DNA of 64,000 bases, taken from NCBI RefSeq assembly GCF_016741815.1, contig NZ_JAERRJ010000005.1:372001-436000 (forward strand). Direction: 5' to 3'. The stretch comes from Nocardia acididurans. Its GTDB lineage: Bacteria > Actinomycetota > Actinomycetes > Mycobacteriales > Mycobacteriaceae. Position 1 is the stretch's first letter; every line of letters begins with the position of its first letter. This document shows, one piece after another, positions 16,801 to 26,367 of this stretch. The position numbers were made by a program, and so were the translations under genes. The notes beneath the pieces were generated by a model. The model made no database searches, was not told the DNA's origin, and saw nothing but the letters and a program-made list of their open reading frames with translations.

Positions 16801-18363
16801 CTACCGGCTGCGGCGGCTCTTCTTGCGCGGCGGGGGCAGCAGGCCCTCGGCGCGCAGGTGGGCGGCGTGCTCGGCGAGGGCCTCGACGAGCGGGCCTACC
16901 TGGGCGACCTCGGGCTGTACGTCTACGCGCAGGCCGAATTCGATGGCGGTTTCGGCTGTTTTGGGGCCGATGCAGGCGACGATGGTGCGGGCGTGCGGCT
17001 TGCCCGCGATGCCGACCAGGTTGCGGACCGTGGAGGAGGAGGTGAACAGGACCGCGTCGAAACCGCCGGTCTTGATCATCTCGCGGGTCTCCGCCGGGGG
17101 CGGGGAGGCACGGACGGTGCGGTACGCGGTGACGTCGTCGATCTCCCAGCCGCGGTCGCGCAGACCCTCGGCCAGCGTCTCCGTCGCGATATCCGCGCGC
17201 GGCAGCAGCACCCGGTTGACCGGGTCGAAAACGTCGTCGTAGGGCGGGAAGTCGGCCAGCAGGCCCTCGGAGGACTGCTCGCCCGAGGGGACCAGCTCCG
17301 GGTTGATGCCGAAGGAACGCACCTTCTCCGCGGTGGCCTCACCGACGCAGGCGATCTTGACGCCGCTGAAAGCACGTGCGTCCAGGCCGAATTCGCCGAA
17401 CTTCTCCCACACCGCGCGGACCGCGTTGGTGGAGGTGAAGACGACCCACTGGTAGCGGCCGTCGACCAGGCCCTTCACCGCGCGCTCCATCTGGGCGGGG
17501 CTGCGAGGAGGCTCGACCGCGATGGTCGGGACCTCCATCGGGATCGCGCCGTGCATGACGAGCTTCTCGCTCATCTCACCGGCCTGCTCCTTGGTGCGCG
17601 GCACCAGCACGGTCCAGCCGTAGAGGGCGCGCGACTCCCACCACGAAGTCTTGGAACGCTTCTCGACCTCTTTGCCGACCGTGACGATCAGCGGGCCCAC
17701 CATCTCCGACGCCGCGTTGTTCAGCGTGGCGAGGGTGGCGTCGATGGTGCGCTGCTGCCGGGTGGTGCCACGCACGGTCACCGCGACCGGGGTCTGCGGG
17801 GCCATACCGTGTTCCACCAGCGCGGAAGCGGTTTCGGCCAGATGGCCGGAAGTCGCGTGCAGCACCAGCGGGCCGGGGGCGGCGGCGACGGCGGCCCAGT
17901 CGACCTCACCGCGCACATCCACCTCGGTGTGGCTGGAACCCAGCTCGATACCCGCGTACGCGGGCACGGTGGTACCCGCCGACAGGCCCGGCAGCACCTC
18001 GAACATCATGTGCGAGCGGGTGACGGCATTGACCTCCTGGATGACCGAATCGGTGGTCATCGGGTCACCGGACACCAGGCGCACCACATCGAAGCCGTTG
18101 CGGGCCTCGGTGATCAGGGTCTTGGCCACCTCGGCGGCGTCACCCAGCGCGGGGCGCACGTCCACGGGACGCTCCCCGTCCGGGCCCGGCTCGACCGCGG
18201 TGCCGATCAGGGCGAGCACGCCCTTGTCGACATCGGGATCGGTGAACGCCAGCGTCGCCCGGCCGAGCACCTCGCGGGCCCGCACGGTGAGGAGCGCCGG
18301 GTCACCCGGACCGGACCCCACGAAAAGGATCCGACCGGGGTGCTTCTTCGCGGCTCGACTCAT
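16801..18363 (-). CDS. hemD: Bifunctional uroporphyrinogen-III C-methyltransferase-like / uroporphyrinogen-III synthase
   Basis: 520 residues. Residues 1-250 are a SUMT (CobA-type) domain: [31 protein letters not shown], and [20 protein letters not shown]. Residues 265-510 are the HemD synthase that cyclises hydroxymethylbilane with D-ring inversion ([40 protein letters not shown]). The C-terminus is basic ([11 protein letters not shown]). The SUMT half is divergent, lacking the usual THR after the PAYAGIP-like motif, so its methyltransferase activity is less certain. This fusion is usual in actinobacteria. It overlaps hemC by ATGA. Confidence 0.95.
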   Translation of the reverse strand: MSRAAKKHPGRILFVGSGPGDPALLTVRAREVLGRATLAFTDPDVDKGVLALIGTAVEPGPDGERPVDVRPALGDAAEVAKTLITEARNGFDVVRLVSGDPMTTDSVIQEVNAVTRSHMMFEVLPGLSAGTTVPAYAGIELGSSHTEVDVRGEVDWAAVAAAPGPLVLHATSGHLAETASALVEHGMAPQTPVAVTVRGTTRQQRTIDATLATLNNAASEMVGPLIVTVGKEVEKRSKTSWWESRALYGWTVLVPRTKEQAGEMSEKLVMHGAIPMEVPTIAVEPPRSPAQMERAVKGLVDGRYQWVVFTSTNAVRAVWEKFGEFGLDARAFSGVKIACVGEATAEKVRSFGINPELVPSGEQSSEGLLADFPPYDDVFDPVNRVLLPRADIATETLAEGLRDRGWEIDDVTAYRTVRASPPPAETREMIKTGGFDAVLFTSSSTVRNLVGIAGKPHARTIVACIGPKTAETAIEFGLRVDVQPEVAQVGPLVEALAEHAAHLRAEGLLPPPRKKSRRSR

Positions 18364-19454
18364 CGGTTGTTCTCCATTGGGCTGGGATTGCTGCTGCGGT
18401 CGGTTTCCTCTGCCGCCTCTGATGTTGTGGCGCTTGATGTTCCAGCACCTGATCCAGAGACACTGAGCAGGTCGCGCGCCCCCAGCTCCAAGAGCTCACG
18501 CGCCAGTGAGCGGCCCAGCTCCGCGGCATCCGCGAGAGATCCGACCGCTGACGCCCGGATCACGTCCGAGCCGTCGATCGCCGCCGCGCAACCGCGCAAC
18601 GACAACTCCTCCACCACCCGGCCGTCGTCGTCGAGAGATTCGACGACCTCGGCCAGCGCGCCGATCGGCGCGGTGCAGCCGGCCTCCAGCTCGGCCAGCA
18701 GCGCCCGCTCCGCGGTGATCGCGGCACGCGTGCCGTAATCGTCGAGGGCGGACAGGATGGTCACCAGTTCTGTTTCCTCGCTACGGCATTCGACAGCGAG
18801 CGCGCCCTGCGCGGGAGCGGGCAGCATCTGCACCGGCTCCAGCGCCTCGGTCACGGCGTCGGTGCGGCCGATCCGGGCCAGCCCGGCCCGGGCCACGACC
18901 ACGGCGTCGAGCTCGCCGTTGGCCACCTTGGAAAGTCGAGTGTCGAGATTGCCGCGCAGCGGCACGATCTCGAGGCCGAGACCCAGCGCGCGCAGCTGCG
19001 CGGCGCGCCGGGGCGCGGACGTTCCGATCACCGCACCGGCGGGCAGCTCGCCCAGCACGAGGCCGTCGCGCGCCACCAGGGCATCGCGCGGATCCTCGCG
19101 GGGCGGAATGGCGGCCATGGTGAAGCGCGGGTCCGGCGCGGTCGGCAGATCCTTGTACGAGTGCACCGCGATATCGACCGTGCCCGCGGCCAGCTCCTCG
19201 CGCAGCGCCGCGGTGAACACGCCGACACCGATCTTCTCGACCGGATCGGAGGACTGGTCACCGGCGGTCTTCACGATCACCAGCTCGGCCTGCTGCCCGG
19301 CGGCGATGAGAGTGTCGCGCACGGTTCCGGCCTGGGTCAGCGCCAGCAGTGAGCCGCGTGTGCCGATACGCCACGGGAATTCGGCCGTTCCACGCACTGT
19401 CGTCCCTGTCTCGCGCACAGCGTCCTGTGTTTCCTGCACCATCGCTCCGGTCAT
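18360..19454 (-). CDS. hemC: Hydroxymethylbilane synthase (porphobilinogen deaminase)
   Basis: Polymerises four porphobilinogens into hydroxymethylbilane. The domain starts near residue 28 with [14 protein letters not shown]. Substrate-binding arginines lie in [14 protein letters not shown] and RGNLDTRL, and the dipyrromethane-cofactor cysteine is in [12 protein letters not shown]. 364 residues from the ATG at 19454, which overlaps the hemA stop; the first 25 residues ([20 protein letters not shown]) are a non-conserved extension. It is the third gene of rex-hemA-hemC-hemD. Confidence 0.96.
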   Translation of the reverse strand: MTGAMVQETQDAVRETGTTVRGTAEFPWRIGTRGSLLALTQAGTVRDTLIAAGQQAELVIVKTAGDQSSDPVEKIGVGVFTAALREELAAGTVDIAVHSYKDLPTAPDPRFTMAAIPPREDPRDALVARDGLVLGELPAGAVIGTSAPRRAAQLRALGLGLEIVPLRGNLDTRLSKVANGELDAVVVARAGLARIGRTDAVTEALEPVQMLPAPAQGALAVECRSEETELVTILSALDDYGTRAAITAERALLAELEAGCTAPIGALAEVVESLDDDGRVVEELSLRGCAAAIDGSDVIRASAVGSLADAAELGRSLARELLELGARDLLSVSGSGAGTSSATTSEAAEETDRSSNPSPMENNR

Positions 19455-20905
19455 GCGGTCAGCCCCTTGTCGTCTCCGGGGTGGGAGGGGGTGAAATCGT
19501 CGGCGAGCGCGCCACCCTTGGCGGCGATCTCCATGGGCGCGGCAACCGCCTGCGCCGCACCGGGTTTCAGTTCGAACAGCTCACGCAGCGCCTCGGCGTA
19601 ACTGTCGCCGCCCGGCGTGGACGCCAGCTGCTTCACGCGCACGGTCGGCGCGTGCAGCAGTTTGTCCACCACGCGGCGCACCGTGCGAGCCACCTCTTCC
19701 CGCTCACCCGCGGCCAGGCCGGGTAGTCGGGAATCCAGGCGCAGCAGTTCGGACTCGACCACGTCCGCGGCCATCTGCCGCAGTGCGGCGACGGTCGGGG
19801 TGACCTCGGCCATACGCTGTCCGGCAAGGTATTTCGCGAGTTCGTCGGCGACAATGGTGCGCGCGGCGGCGGTGTCGTCGGCGGCCGCGCCTGCCGACGG
19901 ATCGCGCTGCAGCGTCTCCATGTCGATGACCGTCACGCCCGGCAGCCCCGCCACGGCGGGCTCCACATCACGCGGCAGACCCAGATCGCAGATCACCAGG
20001 TGCTCGCCGGACGTCTTGGCGGACAGCGCGCGGTGCACATCCGCGAGGGTCACCACCGCGCCGACCGCCCCGGTACAGGTGATGACGATGTCCGCGCTCG
20101 CCATGGCGTCCACCATGTGCGACATCTCCAGCGCCTCGGCGGCGACACCGTGCATCTCGGTGGCCGTATTGGCAAGGCGCGCGGCACGTTCCAGCGTCCG
20201 GTTCACCACGAGGATGCGGCCGACACCGGCCCGCGCCAGCTGCGCGACCGCAAGCCCGCCCATGGCGCCCGCACCGAGCACCAGCGCGGTACGACCGGCC
20301 AGTGCGGAACCGAACGGCGCGACGGTCTCCGTGGTGACGGTCGCCGCCGCCTCCGGGCTCAGCTCCGCCGCGCCCAGGACCGCGCGCGCTCTGTCCAGCG
20401 CGACGGACACCACGGAGGCACCCGCACGATCGATACCGGTCTCGGAGTGCACCCGCTTGCCGACCCGCAGCGAATGCTGGGCCAGCTCATGCAACGTGCG
20501 ACCGGAAGCCTGCTGCGAATCCGAGGCGGCGTAGGCGGCGCGGATCTGGCTCAGCACCTGCTGCTCGCCGACCACCATCGAATCCAGGCCCGAGGCGACG
20601 GCGAACAGATGCTCGGCGGCGGCCTCGGCGTAGCGCACATACGCGTGCTTGGTCAGTTCGGGCAGCGGCAGCCCGGAATGCTTGGTCAGCAGTTCGCTGA
20701 TCTCACCCAGCGCCGGGTGGAAGGCGTCGACCACCGCGTAGATCTCCACGCGGTTGCAGGTGGAGACGATCATCGCCTCGGACACGTGGCTCGAGGCCAG
20801 CATCTTGTCGGTGAGCTTGGGCCGGTCGTGCTCGGTGATCGCGACCTTCTCCAGCACCGAAACCGGGGCGCTTCGATGTGAGATCCCGACGAGAAGCACA
20901 CTCAT
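19451..20905 (-). CDS. hemA: Glutamyl-tRNA reductase
   Basis: First committed step of C5 heme synthesis, reducing glutamyl-tRNA(Glu) with NADPH to glutamate-1-semialdehyde, which HemL then uses. 484 residues from the ATG at 20905, overlapping the rex stop as ATGA. The N-terminus [15 protein letters not shown], catalytic Cys in [11 protein letters not shown], and the Rossmann motif [19 protein letters not shown] are diagnostic. The C-terminal dimerisation helix is followed by a 60-residue extension usual in actinobacteria. Being in one operon with rex ties the heme entry step to NADH/NAD+ status. Confidence 0.97.
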   Translation of the reverse strand: MSVLLVGISHRSAPVSVLEKVAITEHDRPKLTDKMLASSHVSEAMIVSTCNRVEIYAVVDAFHPALGEISELLTKHSGLPLPELTKHAYVRYAEAAAEHLFAVASGLDSMVVGEQQVLSQIRAAYAASDSQQASGRTLHELAQHSLRVGKRVHSETGIDRAGASVVSVALDRARAVLGAAELSPEAAATVTTETVAPFGSALAGRTALVLGAGAMGGLAVAQLARAGVGRILVVNRTLERAARLANTATEMHGVAAEALEMSHMVDAMASADIVITCTGAVGAVVTLADVHRALSAKTSGEHLVICDLGLPRDVEPAVAGLPGVTVIDMETLQRDPSAGAAADDTAAARTIVADELAKYLAGQRMAEVTPTVAALRQMAADVVESELLRLDSRLPGLAAGEREEVARTVRRVVDKLLHAPTVRVKQLASTPGGDSYAEALRELFELKPGAAQAVAAPMEIAAKGGALADDFTPSHPGDDKGLTA

Positions 20906-21720
20906 GGCTGGACCACCGCTCCCTTGCTGGTTGCCTCTTTGCCCGCTGCCGGGCGCCCGGCCGTCTTCGCCGACGACACTGCCGCGTGAGAAGTCTGTAT
21001 CGGCGCGAGAGCCGCGAGCTCGCCCCCGGCCGCGAGTTCCGCGGCCGATTCGGCATTGCGAGCCAATTCGAAGGACAGCAGCTGCATTTCGACCGCCAGG
21101 TCGACGCGCCGCACCTCCACCGTGTCGGGCGCGTCCAGCGCGATCGGCGAGAAGCTCAGAATGCACTGCATTCCGGCGTCCACCAGCAGATCGCACACGC
21201 CCTGCGCGGCCGAATCCGGAACGGTGAGAACGGCGATGGTCGGCTGCAGGGCCGCGACCGCCGCGGGCAACTCGGCGACGTCACGCACGGGCAGACCGCC
21301 CACCAGCGTGCCGATCACCGCGGGATCGTTGTCGAACAGACCGACCATGGCGAAGCCGCGGCGGCGGAAACCGCCGTAACCGACCAGGGCCCGGCCCAGA
21401 TGACCCGCGCCCACCAGCACCACGCGATGGCCCTCGGACAGGCCGAGCACATCCTCGATGCGGTCGCGCAGCTTGATCACGTCGTAGCCGACGCCGCGCA
21501 CGCCGTTGGGTCCGAGGAAGGACAGATCCTTGCGCAACTTGGCCGAACCGACACCCGCCGCGACAGCCAGTTCCTCACTCGATACGATGGCAACAGCGTC
21601 GTCGGCGAGCACGGCGAGAACGCGAAGATACGTGGCAAGCCGGGCAACGGTGGCCTGCGGGATGTCCTTCTGCAGAGCCCTGGAGACGCCACCGGTCGGC
21701 GTCTCGTGCTGCTCTGTCAC
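20902..21720 (-). CDS. rex: Redox-sensing transcriptional repressor Rex
   Basis: Dimeric repressor that reads the NADH/NAD+ ratio: NAD+ favours DNA binding, NADH releases it. 272 residues from a GTG start. An N-terminal winged helix ([20 protein letters not shown], then the recognition region [20 protein letters not shown]) precedes a Rossmann domain with [19 protein letters not shown]. The C-terminal 45 residues are Ala/Lys-rich and variable. It is the first gene of a rex-hemACD operon, the arrangement known in Streptomyces, and carries its own operator upstream. Confidence 0.97.
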   Translation of the reverse strand: MTEQHETPTGGVSRALQKDIPQATVARLATYLRVLAVLADDAVAIVSSEELAVAAGVGSAKLRKDLSFLGPNGVRGVGYDVIKLRDRIEDVLGLSEGHRVVLVGAGHLGRALVGYGGFRRRGFAMVGLFDNDPAVIGTLVGGLPVRDVAELPAAVAALQPTIAVLTVPDSAAQGVCDLLVDAGMQCILSFSPIALDAPDTVEVRRVDLAVEMQLLSFELARNAESAAELAAGGELAALAPIQTSHAAVSSAKTAGRPAAGKEATSKGAVVQP

Positions 21721-21880
21721 GTCGCTTGCGCTCCTCGTCCGGCCGGGGGTAGATGTCCGGGTTCTTTTGTCGACCCGATGCCGTGACCGTGGCTGGGGCG
21801 GTCGTTCAGGCGAGGTCGAGTCAGGTCAGGGGCCGCTTCCGCTGCCGTACAAGGCGGGTTGCGTGCCACCACCGTAACCG

Positions 21881-21936
21881 CTTGTGAAGCCCTGCACAAA
21901 GTCGGTGAATTCAGTCACTTTGTACCGGGCTTCAAC
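21881..21936 (-). promoter_or_regulatory. Rex operator with degenerate mirror copy in a 50-bp dyad
   Basis: TTGTGAAGCCCTGCACAA (21881-21898) matches the Rex consensus TTGTGAANNNNTTCACAA at 13 of its 14 fixed positions. It overlaps the left side of an imperfect palindrome (21884-21933) centred on TGAATTCA (21905-21912), with paired blocks TGAAGCCC/GGGCTTCA and ACAAAGT/ACTTTGT. The mirror site TTGTACCGGGCTTCAACC (21919-21936) is a degenerate second Rex-like sequence. Lying about 160 bp upstream of rex, it should autoregulate rex-hemACD. Confidence 0.88.
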
Positions 21937-21990
21937 CCCGGGATTATTCAACCCCCATCAGCACCGACCCGCCTACGCAACACGCTGTGT

Positions 21991-22113
21991 TTGTTTGCCC
22001 TGCGCTTCGCTCCGGGCGGGTTCGCGGCCCGGGGAGTCTCGATTCTTCCCTCCCTCCGCTCCTCCGCTTCGCTCCCCCGCTCCACTCAGTCCAGAATCGA
22101 GACGGCCGCGAAC
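21991..22113. repeat. Dispersed hairpin element, copy C (upstream of rex-hemACD)
   Basis: Outer arms GTTCGCGGCC (22020-22029) and GGCCGCGAAC (22104-22113); inner arms GTCTCGATTCT (22036-22046) and AGAATCGAGAC (22093-22103). The inner stem differs in sequence from copy A yet stays fully paired, i.e. compensatory changes. It ends 4 bp from the stop of the glutaredoxin-like gene, so it could also act as that gene's terminator. Confidence 0.85.
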
Positions 22114-22117
22114 CTGG

Positions 22118-22387
22118 TCAGCGCGCTAAATCGGCGCGGAGGCGGTCTTCGTCGACGTCGAAATAGCTGTGCTCGCGGCTGTCGAGCAGGACCACCGGGA
22201 GGCGGTCACCGTATTCGGCGCGGAGAGCGGGATCGGTTGCTGCGGCCTCGTCGACATCGGTGGTTTCGGGGGTGATGCCGAAATCCGCGCAGATGACGCG
22301 CAATTGCTCCAGCGCCACCGCGCACAAGCCGCAGCCGGCGCGGGTCAGCAGGGTCACCGTATGTGTGGGGTCGCTCATAACCGCCAT
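22118..22387 (-). CDS. Glutaredoxin-like thiol-disulfide protein
   Basis: 89-residue thioredoxin-fold protein of the DUF836/glutaredoxin-like group. The redox motif is TRAGCGLCAVA (CxxC at about 19-22) and the cis-Pro is in DRLPVVLLD. The ATG at 22387 has GGAGAG close upstream; an ATG at 22378 (MSDPTHTV) is an alternative. The conserved position beside the rex-hemA operon matches Rv0508 of M. tuberculosis. It probably acts in cytosolic thiol homeostasis; the partner is unknown. Confidence 0.85.
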   Translation of the reverse strand: MAVMSDPTHTVTLLTRAGCGLCAVALEQLRVICADFGITPETTDVDEAAATDPALRAEYGDRLPVVLLDSREHSYFDVDEDRLRADLAR

Positions 22388-22477
22388 TTAACTCTCCGTT
22401 ATGTCGTTCGCCGTCTACGTCCCGGTCACCCCTGGGCGTTACTGTTGAGTTGTTCGCGCTAACAGGCGGAGGTACTG

Positions 22478-23527
22478 GTGCCGGAACGATCGAAAGAGGC
22501 CGGAACGGGGTCGAAGGACTCACGGACAGGTTTGATCGCGGGACGATTCGGTGAATTCCCGGTTCGGTGGGAGCGGGGCCTGGAGGATCTGCAGGATCGC
22601 TTCACCCGCATCACCCGCAGTCCGTTCGGACCCAGCGAGGAAGAGGTCCGCGCCAATCTGGCCGGCGAGGCCAGCGCCGACGCCGCGCTGGCGCTGGTCG
22701 ACGCCGAGCAGGCGCTGCACGAGGACAACGGGCGTCCCCCGGTTCCGCGAGATCTCACCGCGGCCGCGTTCTTCGACGTGGACAACACCATGGTGCAGGG
22801 CGCGTCCATCGTGCACTTCGCGCGCGGCCTGGCCGCCCGCAAATACTTCAAGACCTCCGACCTGGTCGATGTCGCCTGGAAGCAGGTGAAGTTCCGGGTC
22901 ACCGGCAAGGAGAACACGGCCGATATGGCCTCCGGCAAGGAGAAGGCGCTGTCCTTCATCGCCGGGCGTTCCACCGCCGAACTGGCCGCGCTCGGCGAGG
23001 AGATCTACGACGAGATCATCGCCGACAAGATCTGGCCGGGCACCCGGGCGCTCGCGCAGATGCACCTCGACGCCGGGCAGCAGGTGTGGCTGGTGACGGC
23101 CACGCCGGTGGAACTGGCACAGGTCATCGCCAAACGCCTCGGCCTGACGGGCGCGCTGGGCACGGTCGCCGAGAGCCACGACGGCGTATTCACCGGGCGG
23201 CTGGTCGGCGACATCCTGCACGGGCTCGGCAAGGCGCACGCGGTCCGCACCCTCGCCATTCGAGAGGGCTTGAACCTCAAGCGCTGTACCGCCTACTCCG
23301 ACAGCCACAACGACGTGCCGATGCTCTCGCTGGTCGGCACGGCCGTGGCGATCAACCCGGACGCGGACCTACGCGAGGTGGCCAAGAACCGGGGCTGGGA
23401 GATCCGCGATTTCCGCACCGGCCGCAAGGCCGCGAAGGTGGGCGTGCCCACCGCGCTCGCGCTCGGCGCGGCCGGCGGCGCGGCGGCCGCGGTGATCTCG
23501 CGGCGACGGGAGTCCAAGGCAAGCTGA
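22478..23527 (+). CDS. HAD-IB family phosphatase (SerB1-like)
   Basis: 349 residues from a GTG with GGAGG 6 nt upstream. HAD motif I is [11 protein letters not shown] (near residues 98-108), motif [12 protein letters not shown], and the motif III/IV region [14 protein letters not shown]. This matches the SerB1/Rv0505c family annotated as phosphoserine phosphatase-like; the true substrate is not proven. An N-terminal 90-residue extension and a C-terminal hydrophobic helix ([20 protein letters not shown]) suggest membrane association. Divergent from the glutaredoxin-like gene. Confidence 0.88.
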   Translation: MPERSKEAGTGSKDSRTGLIAGRFGEFPVRWERGLEDLQDRFTRITRSPFGPSEEEVRANLAGEASADAALALVDAEQALHEDNGRPPVPRDLTAAAFFDVDNTMVQGASIVHFARGLAARKYFKTSDLVDVAWKQVKFRVTGKENTADMASGKEKALSFIAGRSTAELAALGEEIYDEIIADKIWPGTRALAQMHLDAGQQVWLVTATPVELAQVIAKRLGLTGALGTVAESHDGVFTGRLVGDILHGLGKAHAVRTLAIREGLNLKRCTAYSDSHNDVPMLSLVGTAVAINPDADLREVAKNRGWEIRDFRTGRKAAKVGVPTALALGAAGGAAAAVISRRRESKAS

Positions 23528-23601
23528 CGCGCCGGAGCCTCCGCAGTCGCCTGCATCACACAATTGGGATCGTGTGCACCGGGCCATGTAGTTTCCTGCG
23601 C

Positions 23602-23688
23602 ATGAGTTTGTTGCTTATCCCGATCTCGTCCCTCGTCAGCTGCGTCCTCATCGCAGGACTGTTCTCCATCAGCTTCCCCAAGGACTGA
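23602..23688 (+). CDS. Putative 28-residue membrane peptide
   Basis: Short frame MSLLLIPISSLVSCVLIAGL followed by FSISFPKD, almost entirely hydrophobic. It has no Shine-Dalgarno, but TAGTTT (23589-23594) lies 7 nt upstream of the ATG, which fits a leaderless transcript as seen elsewhere in this window. A strong hairpin terminator follows 23 bp after the stop. It is AT-richer than its neighbours. It could also be chance, or part of a small RNA between the HAD gene and the terminator. Confidence 0.4.
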   Translation: MSLLLIPISSLVSCVLIAGLFSISFPKD

Positions 23689-23710
23689 TTCGGCGAGAAG
23701 TACGAACGTG

Positions 23711-23742
23711 AAACGGCCCGGTCCACAAGGACCGGGCCGTTT
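23711..23742. terminator. Strong hairpin terminator
   Basis: A perfect 14-bp stem AAACGGCCCGGTCC / GGACCGGGCCGTTT with a 4-nt ACAA loop, followed by CTGTT. It terminates the HAD phosphatase transcript or the short frame before it. Confidence 0.88.
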
Positions 23743-23754
23743 CTGTTGCCCCGC

Positions 23755-23816
23755 AAACCAACTGGCTCACTCGGGGGTTCGGGGGCGAAGCCCCTGAGAG
23801 CCCCGAGAGTTGGTTT
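23755..23816 (-). terminator. Hairpin downstream of the acyltransferase gene
   Basis: Inverted repeat AAACCAACT (23755-23763) / AGTTGGTTT (23808-23816) enclosing CTCGGGG/CCCCGAG and an inner GGGGGCGAAGCCCC hairpin. It begins at the acyltransferase stop codon and probably terminates the leftward operon. Confidence 0.7.
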
Positions 23817-24828
23817 ATCCGGTGAAGGGATTACGCCGCTTCGTCAGGTTTTTGTAGAGGGTGGTCTGAATGGTTTCGCGGACCTGATCGGTGATTTCGA
23901 ACATGGTCATCGGATCGTCGGCGTCGGCCGGTTCGTACTCGCTCGTCGAGATCGGCTCACCGAATTCGATATGCCACTTCGACGGCAGCGGCAGCGCACC
24001 CAGCGGACCCAGATGCGGGAACAGCGGAGTCACCGGGAAATACGGCAGGCCGAGCAGGCGCGCCAGCGGCTTGAGATCGGCCAGCTTCGGATAGATCTCC
24101 TCCGAACCCACGATCGAGCACGGAATGATCGGCACACCCGTGCGCACCGCCGCCGATACGAAACCGCCGCGGCCGAAGCGCTGCAGCTTGTACCGATCCG
24201 AGTACGGCTTGCCGATGCCCTTGAAGCCCTCGGGGAAGACGCCCGCGACTTCGCCTGCGCGCAAAAGCCTTTCGGCGTCCGCCGGGCAGGCCAGGGTGTG
24301 CCCGGCCTTGCGCGCCCAGCCGCCGACCACCGGCAGCTGGAAGATGAGATCCGCGGCCAGCAGGCGCAGCGCGCGCTGCTTGGGATGCCGGTCGTGCACG
24401 GCCAGCTGCAGCATCAGGCCGTCCAGCGGGATGGTGCCCGCGTGATTGGCCACGATGAGCGCGCCGCCCACCTCCGGAATGTTCTCGATCCCACTGGTTT
24501 CCACGCGGAACCAGAGATCCGACACCGGCCGCAGCATCGGCAGGATCAGGGTCTCCAGCAGGTGCTCGTCGAGGCCGAACTCGTCGACCTGATAGTCGCC
24601 GGTCAACCGGCGGCGCGCGAAATCCGCGGTGCGACCGACCCCCTCGGTCACCGCCCCCCTGATGAGTTCACCCAGGGATTTCGGCTGCTGCGCTTCGGTT
24701 TCGGCGAGCCGATCGGTCAGCGAGGTGACCGGCTTCAGCACCGGTTCCTCGGGCCAGACGCGCGCCGGGCGATGGCGTGCCTCGAAATCCACGTCGTGAA
24801 GTCGAATCACCTTCGCTACGTCGTTCAT
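23815..24828 (-). CDS. Lysophospholipid acyltransferase family protein
   Basis: PlsC-like acyltransferase of 337 residues, expected at the inner face of the membrane. The catalytic segment is IVANHAGTIPLDG, with a longer His-to-Asp spacing than the classic HX4D, as in the Rv0502 group. The second motif is VFPEGFKGIGKPY and the third VPIIPCSIVGSEE. The start at 24828 overlaps the stop of the upstream epimerase-like gene (ATGA); the longer frame is a shadow. The N-terminal 95 residues are not part of the catalytic domain. The acyl acceptor is unknown. Confidence 0.9.
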   Translation of the reverse strand: MNDVAKVIRLHDVDFEARHRPARVWPEEPVLKPVTSLTDRLAETEAQQPKSLGELIRGAVTEGVGRTADFARRRLTGDYQVDEFGLDEHLLETLILPMLRPVSDLWFRVETSGIENIPEVGGALIVANHAGTIPLDGLMLQLAVHDRHPKQRALRLLAADLIFQLPVVGGWARKAGHTLACPADAERLLRAGEVAGVFPEGFKGIGKPYSDRYKLQRFGRGGFVSAAVRTGVPIIPCSIVGSEEIYPKLADLKPLARLLGLPYFPVTPLFPHLGPLGALPLPSKWHIEFGEPISTSEYEPADADDPMTMFEITDQVRETIQTTLYKNLTKRRNPFTG

Positions 24829-25922
24829 TGGTGTGCTCCCGTCCCGGCCCCGAGCAGGCCGAGAAGTTTGTTCTCTGCGGCATCGATCCACGCGGGATCG
24901 ATCACGGGCCGCAACGCTGCGCCCCCTATGAAGTCGTCGAAAGCCTGCACCGTGGTCCAGCGCGGCTCGAAACCGAGTTCGGTGCGCATCCGGGTGGTGT
25001 CCAGACCGCAGCCGAAATGGAAGTAGTCGATTTGTTCGGCGGTGAATTCCCGCATCACCGGGCCCATGAAGGTGCGCCCGACCGTGCGGAAAACCGTGTA
25101 CGGGACCGGCATTTCGATCCGCCCGGCCCGGCGGATCGCCTGCGACAACGCCATGGCGCCGTCCCCGGCCACATTGAAGGTGCCGCCCGGCGCAGCCACC
25201 GTGGCATGCGTCAGCGCGGCGATCGCGTCCTCTTCGTGCAGGAACTGCAGCCGCGGATCACGCCCCAGGATGGTGGGCGTCACCGGCGACCGGAAATACT
25301 GCACGCCGCGATGAGCCAGCTGCGGTCCCACGATCGGCGGGAAACGCAGGATGGCGGTACAGATATCGGGACGGCGCCGCGCCAGGCCGCGCACGAATCC
25401 CTCCACCTCGATCATGTCTTTGGCGAACCAGCCGCTCGGCGGAGTCCGCGCCGACATCTCCTCGGTGAACTTCACGGGGTCCTTGGCGCTGCACCCGTAG
25501 ACGGCCGAGGACGACCGCACCACTACCCGGCGCACGCTGGATGCCTTGCGGCACACCGCGAAAAGCTGCATCGCGCCCAGGACGTTCATATCCTTCATGG
25601 CGGCCCGGCCGCCACCGGCGGGCGGTCGCGACAGTGCCGCGGGATGCACCACCGTGTCCACCTGATTTCCGTCGACCACCTTGCGTATCAACGGATTCCG
25701 GATATCGGCTCGAACGAACTCGGCGCGCCCCATGCGGCGCAGCATGTCCGGGCTGGGCTGTTTGGCGTCCACCGCGATGACTCGCTCGATGGCGGGATCG
25801 GCCGCGAGGCGGGCCACCACCGTGCCACCGAAGAACCGGCTCGCACCGGTCACCATCACAACCTTGGGCGCCTGCCCGTCCCGGGTCCCTGCCACGCCGG
25901 ATCCCACTCTCGCAGCCCCCAT
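24825..25922 (-). CDS. NAD-dependent epimerase/dehydratase-family protein (GalE2-like)
   Basis: 365-residue extended SDR. The nucleotide-binding motif is VMVTGASRFFGGTVVARLAA and the structural block VVVRSSSAVYGC is present. The usual catalytic Tyr of YxxxK is not evident: the expected region reads PPSGWFAKDMIEVEG, with Lys but no Tyr four residues before. Activity may therefore differ from a typical epimerase. Position and fusion to the acyltransferase operon match Rv0501 (galE2)-Rv0502, suggesting lipid or envelope metabolism. Confidence 0.85.
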   Translation of the reverse strand: MGAARVGSGVAGTRDGQAPKVVMVTGASRFFGGTVVARLAADPAIERVIAVDAKQPSPDMLRRMGRAEFVRADIRNPLIRKVVDGNQVDTVVHPAALSRPPAGGGRAAMKDMNVLGAMQLFAVCRKASSVRRVVVRSSSAVYGCSAKDPVKFTEEMSARTPPSGWFAKDMIEVEGFVRGLARRRPDICTAILRFPPIVGPQLAHRGVQYFRSPVTPTILGRDPRLQFLHEEDAIAALTHATVAAPGGTFNVAGDGAMALSQAIRRAGRIEMPVPYTVFRTVGRTFMGPVMREFTAEQIDYFHFGCGLDTTRMRTELGFEPRWTTVQAFDDFIGGAALRPVIDPAWIDAAENKLLGLLGAGTGAHQ

Positions 25923-26069
25923 TTCCGTTATTTCCCGCGCTCCCAGGGTAACCGCCGGACCCGGTGCCGCCGAAGGGTATTAACCAGGATCTAACGATGA
26001 GTTCTGTCACCGTAAGAAAAAGGAAAGCCCGCCACCGAAGGTGACGGGCTTCCAGTTACGACCCAGCGT

Positions 26070-26171
26070 TTACTTGCCGAGTTTGCGACGCTGCACGCGG
26101 GTGCGACGAAGCAGCTTGCGGTGCTTCTTCTTCGACATGCGCTTGCGACGCTTCTTGATCACAGAACCCAT
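26070..26171 (-). CDS. Small ribosomal subunit protein bS22 (AURKAIP1/COX24 domain)
   Basis: A 33-residue, very basic protein ([20 protein letters not shown], ending RVQRRKLGK). This is the actinobacterial bS22 protein found in mycobacterial 30S subunits, where it binds 16S rRNA near the decoding centre; it shares the AURKAIP1/COX24 motif [14 protein letters not shown]. An ATG start and AGGAAG-like site upstream fit. The conserved position between the excisionase-like HTH gene and the epimerase matches Rv0500A-Rv0500B-Rv0501. Confidence 0.95.
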
Positions 26172-26367
26172 AGGGTCTTCCTCGGTTTCTCTCGGCGGGT
26201 CACCCCCGCTCGCGCGGGGTGTACATTCCTGACCCTGCACAGACCTACCCGGTACGGGCCGATTCGGACCCGACGGCACCACCGGCACGTACAGGATGCC
26301 GGTCCATGCTACCGGGCCACTTATCGGCGAACGAAACCGGTGGGCCTGGAGACTCTGGCTTCGACGC

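Larger units (their letters stand above)
21721..22117. other. Regulatory region between rex and the glutaredoxin-like gene
   Basis: About 400 bp with no credible gene. It holds a Rex operator and its mirror copy within a 50-bp dyad (21881-21936) and hairpin element C (21991-22113). The 160 bp next to rex show no obvious structure and form a long leader if transcription starts at the operator. Confidence 0.7.
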
